Positions 50,685 to 63,100 of a stretch of DNA of 64,000 nucleotides are shown here, in pieces (positions within the stretch are counted from its first letter, which is position 1; the number at the start of each line of letters is the position of its first letter). Source of the DNA: Phalacrocorax aristotelis. Taxonomy: Eukaryota; Chordata; Aves; Suliformes; Phalacrocoracidae. The notes beneath the pieces are model-generated. The model had not been told where the DNA came from. It did no database searches and worked only from the letters and a program-made list of their open reading frames with translations. Location of the stretch: contig NC_134282.1 in the NCBI RefSeq assembly GCF_949628215.1, forward strand, positions 19,510,723 to 19,574,722, written 5' to 3'. A program made the translations under genes and the position numbers.

Positions 50685-52389
50685 CTGAAAAACAAGGCAG
50701 AGGAGAGTAAAACCAGCCAATTTCTAGAAAGGAACAACTAAACTGAATGGATGAATGAAGAATGGTAGGACTGCAAGTGCCAATTTTCTAATCTGCTCTT
50801 GTTCTCTTATATTCTTATATACATTACATATGGTACTACCTTAATCCATTCATACACTTAAGAAAAGCCTTTTGCTAATTTCGTCCAAAGGAATTATTTC
50901 AGTAGTTCAAGGGAGGCAGGAATAGAGAGGTAGGGAAAACTTGCTACTTCACAAAATTGTTGGAAGTATCAGAGTACATCCTGGACCCCAGCGTAAGTCC
51001 TTTCCGTCAGGGATTATTCTGCTATGTCACTATTTTACATGCTGTTGCAGGGCAGGAGGAACCTCTGGACTAATCACAGAATCCTGCTTTGTCAATGCTT
51101 TTCATCTGTGAGCAGTCGAAGAAGGAAAACTTGGAAATTTTGAAAACTGAAAGCTGAACAAAACATTCAGGTTAGGTCACTCAGGGTGTTTTGTTGTCAT
51201 TCTTTTAAACATTTTGTTTCTATTTTCATTTTTTCATTTAAATTTTCTCATCTCCATTTTCTTAAAACTTCAAAGTAGAAGGTGACTTCAGTTGAAATAA
51301 AAATATAAAGATTTCAGGTTAAAAATGTCAAAACATTCTTTCATGCACATTCTGAAAAAGCAGTTCCATGCCTTGGCTGAGTTAGAAGAATGGTGGAAAA
51401 AGGATCATGGTTTATGAATCATTTGAATTTTGACAAAATAGATTTTTTCTGAGAGGAAAAATAGCAAAAGAAAAAAGCTCACCAAAGAATTCCTGACTGG
51501 TCTTAAACAAAAGTTCACCTAGGATACCATCGAGTGATACTGCCTATTTGCAGAAAAGAACATTTTTATAGCTATTGACTGTAGTTTATAGTAACTGACT
51601 CTAGTCAGCCAGAAGCTACCTAGGACTTGTAAGTCAAAACCACAGAGCTGTAGTGAGGGGTCACAGAGCTGACCATCATGTTCCCAAATTTCAGCTGTCT
51701 TCCAGAAATCCAGAAGGCAGAGAACAAACATTGCACTAACTGATTTTCCACCCTCCTGGCATCTCTCAGATTCTCCTTATGCCACTTTATAAGCCATAAC
51801 AGCTCCCTGCTGCTATTCACATTTTCTGACACTTTTCTAATAATACTGATCTTAAAATCTCTTCCTTGCAGGGGGTACAGTGAAGGAGTTTCAACACTTG
51901 CTGCAGATTCATTGCAACCTAAGAAAAACAACACTCACCCCACATTACCTCTGCGGTGGTAAAATTATTAATATTTAAGATTTGAGATGTCTGGCTAGTG
52001 AGTGTATCCTAACTAAAAGAACATTCTCTTTGACTAAAAGCTAACAGCCTGTGATTGTTCCCAACTCCCCACTTCTGAGCTAAGATAATACTGGGTGTAC
52101 CACTCCTATATGCTCCACCAAGCACCATCTCTCCATATGGTCACATTATTTACTGTTCGATTCCTTCTTAGAATTGTGGCAGTTAGCAAGCTATTTAAGG
52201 TGTCCCTCTCTCCCAGGTACGGATACCAGTTTTTTTTTTGAAGTGATTGTTTTCTTTGCATTTTTTTTTCTGAAACAGTGCATAGGCTGAGTCTGTGCAA
52301 TCACTTGGCAGAGAACAGGGGAGTAGAGGGGGAGATGCTGTCCAAATGTTCTCTTACTATGATCATAGTTAATAAAGCTTCTGTCTGAC

Positions 52390-52493
52390 CTGTCCAGAAT
52401 TGTACTTGTGTTATCATGCTCTTGGAGTCCCCAGATTCTCCAACACCTTTTACATGGGAGCACATCCCACTGTGCTCTGCCTGGCCATACACA
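52390..52493 (-). pseudogene. Anosmin relic: cysteine-rich box exon
   Basis: Behind a strong acceptor (TTTGTCTCCCTTTACAG) and before a donor (GGACAG/GTCAGA), one frame reads VYGQAEHSGMCSHV then KGVGESGDSKSMITQVQFW. Human anosmin-1 has VWCQNHKQCSKC, then KESGD, then QCQSFC at the same spacing. The ESGD core and the first CS are kept, but the cysteines of WC, SKC, EPC and QC have become Gly, Val or other residues. Loss of paired cysteines would destroy the disulfide fold, which supports decay. Confidence 0.7.
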
Positions 52494-55400
52494 CTGTAAA
52501 GGGAGACAAAAACTCATCAGAAAATGCACCAAAGTATCTGAGAGATGCACAGTGGGCTGGATGTCAGCATGTAACACAGTCAGACCAAGACCTCTCACTG
52601 GTAGCAAGTTCACTCCATTAAATAACAAGGACTCAGAAAAACAAGGCCTGCAGAGGATTTACATAGCTGATGGGCAAAATGAATGCCACAGAGATCAGGT
52701 ACTAGTCATGGCCACTTTTTCCTTCCTCAGACATCCAGAGCTCCTACTGCCTGCAGTGCAGCTTAGGAGCCCACTCTCTGAAGTCAGAGCAAACTTGGGC
52801 GCCAGCTGTAACTGGAACAAGATCATCTCTGATGGCTTAGCACGCGCCTGGTCCTCCATCATCCATCAGCATGTTGCAGTCCTGCACCCCAGTTAGTACA
52901 GGTCCCCAAAGAGTAAGATGTCGGCTTCCTATGCTCCCTAAGTGCCCAAAGCGTGGAGAAGCAGAGAAAAGAGCCCTGTGACTTGTGCAGAGAGATTTTT
53001 GAGAAGTTATTTCCATGTATATGGACACTTTGAGTGTCATCAAACCAAATTCTAATTACAGTCAATACAAGCACCTGTCCAGTGTACAGTATCCATGGTA
53101 TAGCACTCCAAAAGCAAATAGTATTTTAGAGTGACTTGAGTTATTTACTCTGAAAATTTTTGCTGGAGTAGTAAAGAAGGTCAGCTCATGAAGCATCAAA
53201 GGAATCTCATATTTAATTTTTAGTAAAAATCTATTGATCTAATTCTGTCTACAACTAGAACATGAGGTTTAATTTTCCACTGGACATTAATTTAGAGAGC
53301 TTTCTGAATTTAAAGACAATAAAAATAAAGAACAAATGTGACCAGTTCTTAAAATAACCTATAGAAAATGAAATTAGAGAACAGTGTTAAAAATATATGT
53401 ATATTTCTTCTGGAAAACAGTATTTCCAGATTTGAATTATGCATTGTGAAATAAAAAGAACATAATAAATGTCTCTCCTCATTTGTGTGGGCTTCATGAT
53501 AAAAAGAACTGATAAATAGGCCAAGATAAAAAAAAAAACAAGTGGATGCTATGGTTTGGAAGTCTTATTATGTGTTATAGAAATAATAAACTAATAAATC
53601 AGCATTAGCATAAACACATTTACTCCTCCTCTCCAAAGGAGTTAATTGTTTCATGTTATCAATAAAAGTGGAACATTACTGATGACATTTTCTTTTCTTA
53701 AATCAACCCTGAAGTAATTCTATTGATTTCAACTGAGTTCCCAAAGAACGGCTTAGACTCACTATGTCCATTTAAATATATAACTCTGGAAAGCACCTTT
53801 CCATAAGATCTGTGACACTAGTTGTCATTATTCAGTGTTTCCAAATACAGTTCTACCATAAAAGTTATTTACCGCCTTCTTACACTGCAGTTTATCACAA
53901 CCTTCATTATTCCCTATAGGAGTTGTGCTAAATCACCCAGCTGACAGCTCAAGTGATCCAGTTCCCTGACTACTGGTGCTTCTGAAATAATCAAGGCCCA
54001 AACCGCCTTCTATAAAGCTTCCATTTAATCAGTGCTGACATGCACCTTAGATTGCACTTCAGAAGGTGCCAGGAGCACCTCCAGGCTTTTGTGGCTTATC
54101 ACCAAGAAGACAGACCATTATTCTGCTGGCAGGTCACAGTGATGAATCTAGCCATTCACATGAAAATAACAGACTAGTAGGGGATCTTGCTTTACCTACC
54201 AAATCTGCCTGCACCGTTATTTTGACCCAACTGTCCAAGTGGTAGGAACTGGTGTTATTTGGTTTTATTACAAGGGAGCCACAAGAGCAAAAACCCTTTG
54301 CAGGGCTAGCCAGGTGGCAGTGAGGGCCAGATACTGCATCTGAGCCCTTGCCTGTACATAATGTGTCTGGTCATACGACTGTCTCGGTCAGAGGCTGGAT
54401 ATTTTTCTTCTTCTGACAAAAGCAGTGTCAGCAGAAACTAGTTTTCTTCCAGACATAGTTTATGCAGTATGGGAAACTAGCCTGAAGTATATTGGCAAAA
54501 GATTACTATTATTCTGCCAATATAAGCCATGTCTCCATGAGGGAGCTCTGCCCCCAGTGCTCAACCAGTCAAGAAGCCCTGTGGATAGACTGACATATAT
54601 ACAAAGAAACTGCCTTGCTTTCAGTGGCGCTTGCATGGATTTATCCTGATAAAACTGTGAAATAGATACTGGCCCTCTGTTCATTCTTTGGCACTTGATC
54701 AGTATTCTGAAGAACCACAAGAGTCAATGCTATAATAGTGAGCCATAAAAACAGACAGAAAATGTAAACACATCTGTCCCTGTGTCCCATAAAAATTAAC
54801 AACATTGCACTAAAGAAATACTTTCTAAAAGTTTCAGGCAAAAAATATATTCTTTGAATGATTTTAATAAAAAAGTGAAATTTCCCCACCAAAGACCAAA
54901 CTTTAAGCAAAACTCTTTTGTCAAGAATCCAATTTTCTACTGAAAAGTATGACAGACCACCCCTTAATAATAATAATGACAGTCACCACTGTCAGTGTGT
55001 TACAGATGAAGCAAGAAAATACCATGTTCTCTAACAGAACAAAAAGAATAGGCAGCACTGACCCAAACACCATGCTAATACCAGTTTTTGATCTCGCTAC
55101 AGCAGTGTTTCCTGCTAGAGAGCTAGAGCTGACATGCAGCACTGCAGGCTGCTTTTCAACACCTTCACACTTGCTGCTCTCACTCAGAAAACTGTCGAGA
55201 GAGAAACCACCACATACTACAGCAGGATGAATTTTAATTCCAGTTTTATGAATTTGCAGCAGAAAATGGCAAAGGACTGATGGAAGGAGGCTTATCTGTT
55301 TCAGAAGTTACTGTCAAAAGAAGATAAGATGGTGCAGGAAAAGTCACTTCTTTCAGCTCTTGTGGAGAGGACTGCTGTTTGCAGCAGAGAAAATTATCAA

Positions 55401-57399
55401 AAACAAATACATAAATCAAGATATAGCAGTCTTTGGGATATAGAAACACATGTGCAGCAAAATACACAAGGTCTGGCGCAGAAATGGACCAGAAGAAAGA
55501 AATGCTTTTTCAGCATGCATGTTCTGGTTTAGCTGAGGTACCAGCCAAAAGGCAGAGCTGAAAAAGACTGCAGGGTTCAGAAGTCCTAAGATGAACTGCA
55601 AGGAAAAACTGATCAACTTACCGGACTCTGAGTAATGCCCATGGTGGTAAAGAAACAGAGGCAGGAAATATAGATATTTTCTTAGTGTGGTTTGTTTTTT
55701 TCTTTCTTGTAGATACGTATATTTTTCTGCTACTAAGTAAAAAGCGATTGTGCTTTAAAATCCTGTACAAAGCTGGGGTATCTGTGCAAGTGCATAATCT
55801 TGCATGTGTAAACTGAAAAGGTCTGAGTATCCACGTGTCTGAGTCTGGGAAAATCTGTGCTCAAGTGTGATAAAGACCTCATATCATGCGTGAGCACAGA
55901 CTCTTCAGGGCACGTACTTAACACCCACAGTGGCTAAAAAGTCAAGCCTCTCCCAGAGCAGCCTAGGAGAAGTTTGAGGAAGGGGAGCTCTGCCACTGCT
56001 TTGTGAGTGTGACAGAAGCCTTTGAATATTTTAAGTGCATGAACATTTAAGCAGGCTTCACATATAACAAACCCTTCCAGATTATGCACTGGAAAGACTG
56101 CACGAGGATTCAGCAAGTACGATACGGCTGTGAATGAATGCAGCTGATGCTAGTGCGGTGGCTTAGCTTATCATGTGGACACGAATGACATGGATCACAA
56201 GGTAGCTGATGGGTTTTTCTCTGTGATTTAGCAGGAAGTGCTTGACACAACTGTCAGATAACTTCCAGGCTTTGCCCATTTTCTATGACATAACTGCTTG
56301 CTTTGTTACTTTTACTAAATTTAGATTTACATGGTCTTGTAACCCATTACACTTGTAGACAGCATCAATAAATTTGTGACTCTGTCTCTTCAGAGTATCC
56401 TGGAGTCCAATCCAGTGCTATGTGAAAAGAGTGGGTACTTCTCCAGTGATGCCATGGTGAGCTGGCATGAGCTGAAAGGGGAGGAAAGAGGTAGATCATT
56501 TGGTGGATCTGCTTTTAAAAAAGTGCCTTCTGATCAAGGGAGGGGCAAAACTGTTAGCTCAGATTTACAAATGGAAACTACAGTACAGTATTGGAAGGGT
56601 CCTGCACTGTGGTGTCTAAAGGTAGGTCTCTGCAGCAAATAGGCTTTTGCAGAAAATATACATACAATTAAAGACCTAAGCACTCAGAGGCAGATACTCA
56701 GAAGTGGCAAGCAGCCATAATTCCTCCTGAAACCAGTGGAGTTTTATGGATGGAACTAAGGAAGCACTCTTTGCACAAGAGAACTTGCTGACAATAAATC
56801 AGCAGCAAGCGTTGCAATTATTGCCCCACGCAGTGTGATGCCTTGCTTCATGCTCCCTCCACAGCAAAGAAATTCTATTGATGGTAATTCTCACAGTGGC
56901 ACTGGAAAAAAAACAAACAAAACCAACTTCACAGCAGTTTTGGCACAGGGAAAGATCCAGACAACTGCCAGTCTGCGCTTCAATACAAAATCCTGACCAG
57001 GAGGAAAATGACTCATGCAAAGTCTGGAGCAAGACATGGTATAATGCTTTCATATGGCCCCAGACACAATTATAATTCCTCCCATCAGCTCTTCCTGCTG
57101 ACATCAGCTTTCACATTGGTTTGGCCTAATAATTAGAAAAGTTTTTAGAACTTAACCAGAACATCATTGTTCCCATGGAAAACACTCCACTGCTCCTGTG
57201 ATGGGAAATAGCTTTTTTCCTCTTTTCTTTTGAAAATTTTATTGCTGATCTGGCTAGGCCGGGCTCCAAGTCTAAGCTAGGTTTCAGTGTGCTTTTACAA
57301 CACTGGCTTCACATCGGCATCTCCTACTGCTTCTGAAATCAGCCTGAGAAAATGAGCCTTTGCAGGGAGCAAGGAGAAATGTGTCAGAAAAACAGAAAA

Positions 57400-57560
57400 G
57401 CAGCGTGGACTATACACTGGAAGAAGAGTAGGAGGAGGCAAGGCTTGTTGCACTGACCTCCCTTCCCCAGGTCCTGTCCCTTGGCTCCATCCTGCTGAGG
57501 AACCCTCGGAGGAACCCATGCAAAGATGACAGTGGCCACGAAGACAGCCACAGAGAAAGG
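57400..57560 (-). pseudogene. Possible first exon of the anosmin relic (weak)
   Basis: In a locally G+C-richer segment one minus-strand frame reads QCNKPCLLLLLFFQ, which can be compared with human RCASRCLSLQ...SAFFQ: same C-x3-C-L spacing and FFQ end, but about 18 bases shorter. A hydrophobic stretch (SVAVFVATVIFAWV) precedes it, as a signal peptide would, but no ATG is in place. Position upstream of the box exon is correct. Confidence 0.25.
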
Positions 57561-59640
57561 AAAAGACAGCAGTTAACCAATGTCTCTTGAGATAGTGTGA
57601 GCTGCTACTGGGGCCTATTGCGTGGCAAGCAGAGAAATGATCAGAGGTAGCAGCAGCTAACAGATGTCTGGCAATACTGCTCCAAAGGCTCCCTGGCATG
57701 GTGGAGACGAGGGAGAGAGAGATGGCCTCTGAGGACCAGAGTGGATGACCCCCATTTGCAGGAGGCTGCCAGGAGATATTCCTGCAACCCCACCGCACCC
57801 TTGGGGGAATTAATTGGGTCAGACATCTCTGAGAAATGCCACCTTCCACCCTTTCCCCATCATCTCCATGTCTCCTCTTAAAGATTTCAATCATGAGAGG
57901 GGCTGTTGCACTGCGACTGCTCAGTCAGACACCAGGAGGGTAAGATGCCCTTTGGATACAGAAAAGGTGAAGGCTGGCCCTTAGCTGTGTCTGGTGGCGT
58001 GGACATAGCTCCACCCAAAGCTGCTGTGGTCAAACTGTGTTTGCCTCAGGTGATGACAGGATTTGGTCTTGTGCCTTCTAGAGGCAGGATTTTATTGTCA
58101 GAAGCTTGTGTGAGCTTCCAGCGGGTAAGTTATGATGGTGGCAGTCAGTTAACTGTCCCATTTACTTTTGCATGATGTTACAGGGATTTGGAGACAGGAG
58201 CTCCCAGCTTTAAGATGGTAATAACCCTTTTGCAGTAAACCCAGTAGAGGATACAGTTAAGCAGTAAACCAGCTTAAACTCAGCATGTTTAATTTGCTTT
58301 TCTCACCAGCCATCATATCATCTTGGGACAGCTGAAAGCATCTTATAATAATTTGAAGAGTGAGAATTTTCTGGAAGGATACTTACTTGAAAATAGATGT
58401 TTAACTCCTGGGCTATAGCAGTATTGCAAAACCACTCACTTTGCACACTGACCCTCCACCAAGGAATGGTTGTTAATTTTCATTTTAAGGGCTCAATTCT
58501 AGATTCTTCCAGCCACATAAGCAGCAGTCTGCTACCCCAGCTATTCCACTGGAAGAGTTACTTGGACCATATTACAGATTATAAATATCCACATATATGC
58601 AATACTGCTCTACAAAGCCAGGTTAGTGTAAGGAGGAACATCAGCCAAACTGGGGAGCAACCCAGCTGTGCACCACATTAGCAGACACTTTTAGGCATAG
58701 TTACATACTCTGTTTTCTTCAAGAGTGGAATGTCCCCTGACTGTTTATTACTATCTCTGCACTGTGGTTTGCTGTCAACAGAGATGACCACTTGAAGGAC
58801 TGTGCTCTGTCAGTGGAATGAGCCAGGGATGAGAACTCCTCAAGCTGGCATGGCTGACAAGTATTTTGTACTGCAGAGCTATGGGCTTAGGTTCATATAA
58901 CATTACACAACATGGCTTTATCTGCCTGTCTTCAGGAGGAGAAAAGGTGTTCCTAATTTCTACTAATGTTGGAAGGGGAATCTTGCTTTCTGCTGTTCTC
59001 ACTGACATGTAGGGTGTTCTACCAACAGTTTGTCTTGCCTACACTAGCGCTTAGCAACACAGCTAGCAGGTAACAACCACTTCCCTTCCTGCCCTGCATT
59101 GTAACAACTAATATCACCCTATGGCCAAAAATAAAGTCAGAGCAATTCCAAATAAGGAGCCAGGGCTGCTATTGCTTACTCCGGTGTTACTTGTGTTGGT
59201 ATCTCTGAGAAGCTGATGTGAGTTTTAATTGAATGCACGTAAGAATGCACTCATGCTAACCTTACCCAGCAATACAAAGTTGAACTGAATTTCAGGGGCA
59301 CCCAGACAGCAGATTTGAGCCCTCCATGTGGACAGCTGAATAGTTTGATGCATTGTTCCTGGGAATTGTGTGCTTGTTCTGATGAGAAAGAGGATTCCTT
59401 GCTGGGCCACTTCACATAGCAACAATCCTGATAGTGAGTCATCAGAATAAACAACATTCTTCAAAGTGAAGTATAGTTTCCCATTGTGAACACAACTTTG
59501 GCTTTTCATTTACTCAAGATATCAGAAAGAAAAAAAAAGTTAATTCTTATGAAGTGCAGAAGTAGCACCAGTTGCCTGTAACTCAGCACCAAGGGGATCA
59601 AATCACTGCACAATTAACTCTCACAGTCCTCCTGCTGTGA

Positions 59641-59735
59641 AGATGATTATGCCTTGATGCACAAACTGAGGCATAGATGGTTGATGTGCTCAAGATTACA
59701 TAGTGGACCAGCAGCTAAATGGGGAACAGAATGCC
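59641..59735 (+). mobile_element. MIR-like SINE fragment
   Basis: The run GATGCACAAACTGAGGCATAGATGGTTGATGTGCTCAAGATTACATAGTGG is a diverged version of the MIR core (GAGGAAACTGAGGCACAGAGAGGTTAAGTGACTTGCCCAAGGTCACACAG). Only the central portion is recognisable. Confidence 0.6.
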
Positions 59736-62700
59736 GGAGGCCCAGCCCACCACCACTGGTGTCAGTGAGGTTGAAGAGCTACTCTGGGATGGTAGGCAGA
59801 TGTGCTCTCTGCAAATTCATGGGTGGTTACTGTCTCCAGCTACCTGCCACCAGATGAGCAGGCAGGCAGGACATATAGCCTCTTAAGAGCTGATCTTTTA
59901 AGCATTCCTAATCCCTATCAATCAAAACAAGACAGGTTTACTTAAGATGGCTTAAGTAATAGCTCTTTGCTAACCCAGAGGATTTTGTCAGAAGCAACTT
60001 AAGGGCCCTCTTCTGAACATCTCTACAAACAATCTGAGGATGTGATAATATCTGGCAGGGAGACACCAACAAACAACTGGGAGACGAGGAAAGACTGGGA
60101 GACAATAACCCTTTTTGTAGCACAATTGGATTCAGATGGGTATTTGATCCTGGCTTATCACAGTAGCTGAGCTGAATCACCTGCAAGAAAGGTCCAACAG
60201 AGAGGAAAAGAAAGTTTTTTTGAGCACTTACCTAAGAAAACCTCCTGTGGACCACACACCAGGTCAAAATTTTGGCACACTAAATGGAGAAAACAAAAGT
60301 TAGTGGTTTTTTGCAGGGTAGAAATATATGCAGAGATGATGTCTTTTTGACCTTCACTTTAAGCCAAACTCAGACAAACCTCTAGTAGACCAGAAGAAGA
60401 ATGTCTACATAAATTTTCACCCAACCTTAAATTTATGTGTCTGTTTAATCCTCTATATTTTCCCACATAGACAAAGCTTTAGTTATCCTGTAAATATCAC
60501 ATTTTGCAACAAATGATACTGTCTTCCACTACAAAAGCAGCACTGATAAGCAGATGCAGACACAGTTCTAGCTTTGATTCTCACTGTGCCATGGAAAAAG
60601 TATTGATCAATTAGTATCAATTAAAGAAGCCCCAACAACCCAAAATAATATCCCATGTAACATTTTAGAAATCTTTGCTATGTTTTCCTAACACTGGTAT
60701 TAGTCAAGAATAACTCAGTGGGAAACTGTGTAACAGTGCACATAATCAGGCCTTTTATCAGTACTGAAAAAGGATGTTGTCCTGCTGGGGGGGATCAGTG
60801 AAGCCTTATCCAAGGTCAGGAGTTTTAGTAAGTGTAACTGACCCCAGTCACGCTGCTAAATAAAGCAGGTAATAAAGCTGGTTAACCAAGGTGAGGAATG
60901 ATTCTGTGAGGTCTCCAGGGGTTGGTCGCATTGGCATGAAGCAGAGAGGTTATGAAGCCTAGCTACTAAAGTGCTCCAAGTTTGTTTTGCCCCTTGGATG
61001 CCCATGAAGATTAACACATTGTTTTTTCTGGGTTGACAGTGCTCTTTTTCAGGGCTGCTTCTGAAAGACTAGAAAGTGAAAGTGTCACACAGACATTGAA
61101 AAGATTTGGAAAGCTGCCACAATTAGAGCTGTCTTTCCTCATAGTCGGGAGAGCAAAGGGTTGTAATGGCTCTAGTAGCACAACCCAGGGCAGCTTTGAT
61201 GTCCTGCTGTTCCCAGTCACTCCAAGGAGACTGTGGAAGGAGCCAGTAAGCTGCACTATTCTGTACTGAAGGGAGCCAATGTTTCACCTAATGGAGAACA
61301 CAACTGTGGAAGCATGAAAGGCAGCACCTCCAGGTCCTTCTTGGGAATTCAGTCATGGTGAGAACTCTGAAAGCCATGTCTGTAGGGTTAAAAGATTGAT
61401 TTAGGGGTGAGTTGTCTATATATCAGAGTTCGTATGAGGACATCTAAAATCTCTAGTCTGCAGAAAATCTCCTGTCTTAAGGGACAGCTTCTAACTCTAC
61501 TGAAAGCATTTCAATCACTGACTTAATCTCTCAGCTGTGTTAGCCCAGTCCAGGGCCCAGTCCCTCAGGTTGCTCCTCAATCAATACTGCTATTGATTTC
61601 ATCAGGAGCACTGTCTGCATCAGATCAAATGCTAGGAGTTCACAAGTTGCCAGGCTGATAAAGAGTTTCTCCATGAAAGAGAAAATGGTGCACAAATATT
61701 AACTCTTAGTGAGCTAAAGCGATCCGGCTGTTGAGTATGATGCACAAAAGTAATTTATTAGTAATTTATTAGACCTACATGTTGCAATAACAGGCTGAAG
61801 GGAAGAACTCCTAGTGACATCAGGAGGTGGTAAGTAGGCAGCAACTAGTGTCACTTTGCTATCCTCTACACGTCTGCAGTTTGCCCACTTGTACTGGTTC
61901 AGAGCCTAATCTTACATTCTGTTCTGGCCTGAATCCTGCAAATCCTGGCACCCAGGAGTACTCTTGCTGAGTACTATGAGACATCGCAGCATGCATACAG
62001 CTAATAAAGCAGAAAATGTTTTCAGCAGCAGACCTTGAACTAGAAAGCATCCATTCCACCATCCTTTCAGTATGATGCATGCATTTAAAATAACCACTAT
62101 TACACTTATACAAGGAGAACTGAAAAGTCTGCCTCAAATTGTAGCTATGTACTTCTCAGGCTGAAAATGTGGCAGTGGGGAGCTGATTCCTCATCTCAGA
62201 TATTTTACACTCTCAATCTCATTTGTGTTGCGGTCTTCATTCTTAACTAAATCCTGAAGAATAAGAGAGTCATTAGTAGACTGCCATCAGCCTTGACCGA
62301 TTCCAATCTCAGTATCTGAAGAACACTGAGAGGCTAATTTTTTTTTTCAGGGATTTCTCTCTCTCCATCTCAGGCTTTGAATTCTTTGGAGTAGGGACTA
62401 GTCCTCTGAAGAGTTTGGAAAGTACGTACTGATTTCAGACAGCGGTTGCAATGAGTATCATTGACTCAGGGATATTTCTGAACCTTGATTTAATCTTTCC
62501 ACAGAAACGAGATTTCCAAATTATTCATAAGACTAACTATAGTTAATGCCAGCAATATTTAACTGATTTGAAATGTATAGTTATGGGGTTTTTCCTTTTA
62601 AATGCATTTTATGCCCAATAAATGGTTCTCCAGGGTTTATAAAAATCAAGGACAACTCATGTTTTCACAGTATAGAAGCCTTGATCTTGCATGGATTTAC

Positions 62701-63027
62701 GCAGGTTTAGGATTGACCATGGAGTTCTGGCCCCGCATAGGCCAACAGCAAAATTTTAATGAAGCTAAGACTTCACCCATAACCCACAAAGCATGTATCT
62801 ATGTCATGTGAATGGTCTTTTAGATAGTATTGTAGGAAGTAGGGGAACATTATATTTAGAATAAATGTGTTATTTAAAACTAAATGTGTTATTTAAAATT
62901 AATACTAGTACTAATAATATTTTGTAGCTTAATTGCATTCTGCACCCCAGGAATTCAGAGCACCTCCTGCTCACATTTCTGAATTAAGCTGCACAGCAGG
63001 CATACAACATAGATATTCTCCCTCCTT

Positions 63028-63100
63028 TTCAGGTGAAGAAACTGAAGCTACGGATGGGTTAAGCAACTTGCCCAAGGCTACAAAGGAAGTCTGGAATATG
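63028..63100 (+). mobile_element. MIR-like SINE fragment
   Basis: AGGTGAAGAAACTGAAGCTACGGATGGGTTAAGCAACTTGCCCAAGGCTACAAAGG keeps the MIR core order (AAACTGAGGC, GGTTAAG, ACTTGCCCAAGG). It is better conserved than the copy at 59.6 kb but is still a short fragment. Confidence 0.7.

Larger units (their letters stand above)
31052..52493 (-). pseudogene. Relic of an anosmin (ANOS1/KAL1) paralogue
   Basis: Anosmin is a secreted matrix glycoprotein with a cysteine-rich box, a WAP domain and four fibronectin type III modules. Minus-strand segments match that order: box at 52493-52390, box end plus WAP at 50684-50467, FN3-1 at 49829-49656 and 47204-47060, FN3-2 at 42782-42601, FN3-3 at 38572-38423, FN3-4 at about 31215-31052. 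Weaker candidates fill gaps: a possible FN3-2 second half near 40180-40090 (TVQIQTPGC against SVILEKLQPDC), FN3-3 second half near 36160-36010, and a first exon near 57400-57560. Splice sites are preserved at most exons, but frames shift inside the WAP, FN3-1 and FN3-2 exons, cysteines are lost, and a TAG lies in the WAP domain. A spliced rather than processed copy, so it arose by gene or genome duplication. ANOS1 itself is elsewhere in birds (chromosome 1 in chicken, from memory). Assignment rests on alignment by eye with the human protein. Confidence 0.8.

Noticed and set aside
51620-51934. Minus-strand frame with LLWLIKWHKE considered as the anosmin box exon
   Set aside because: Cysteine spacing does not fit, and the segment at 52390-52493 matches much better with proper splice sites.
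52408-52896. 162-codon plus-strand open frame
   Set aside because: It overlaps the antisense of the anosmin box exon and shows no similarity to a known protein.
57295-57894. 199-codon minus-strand open frame as a gene
   Set aside because: No family resemblance, no start context; only a short stretch in another frame resembles anosmin exon 1.
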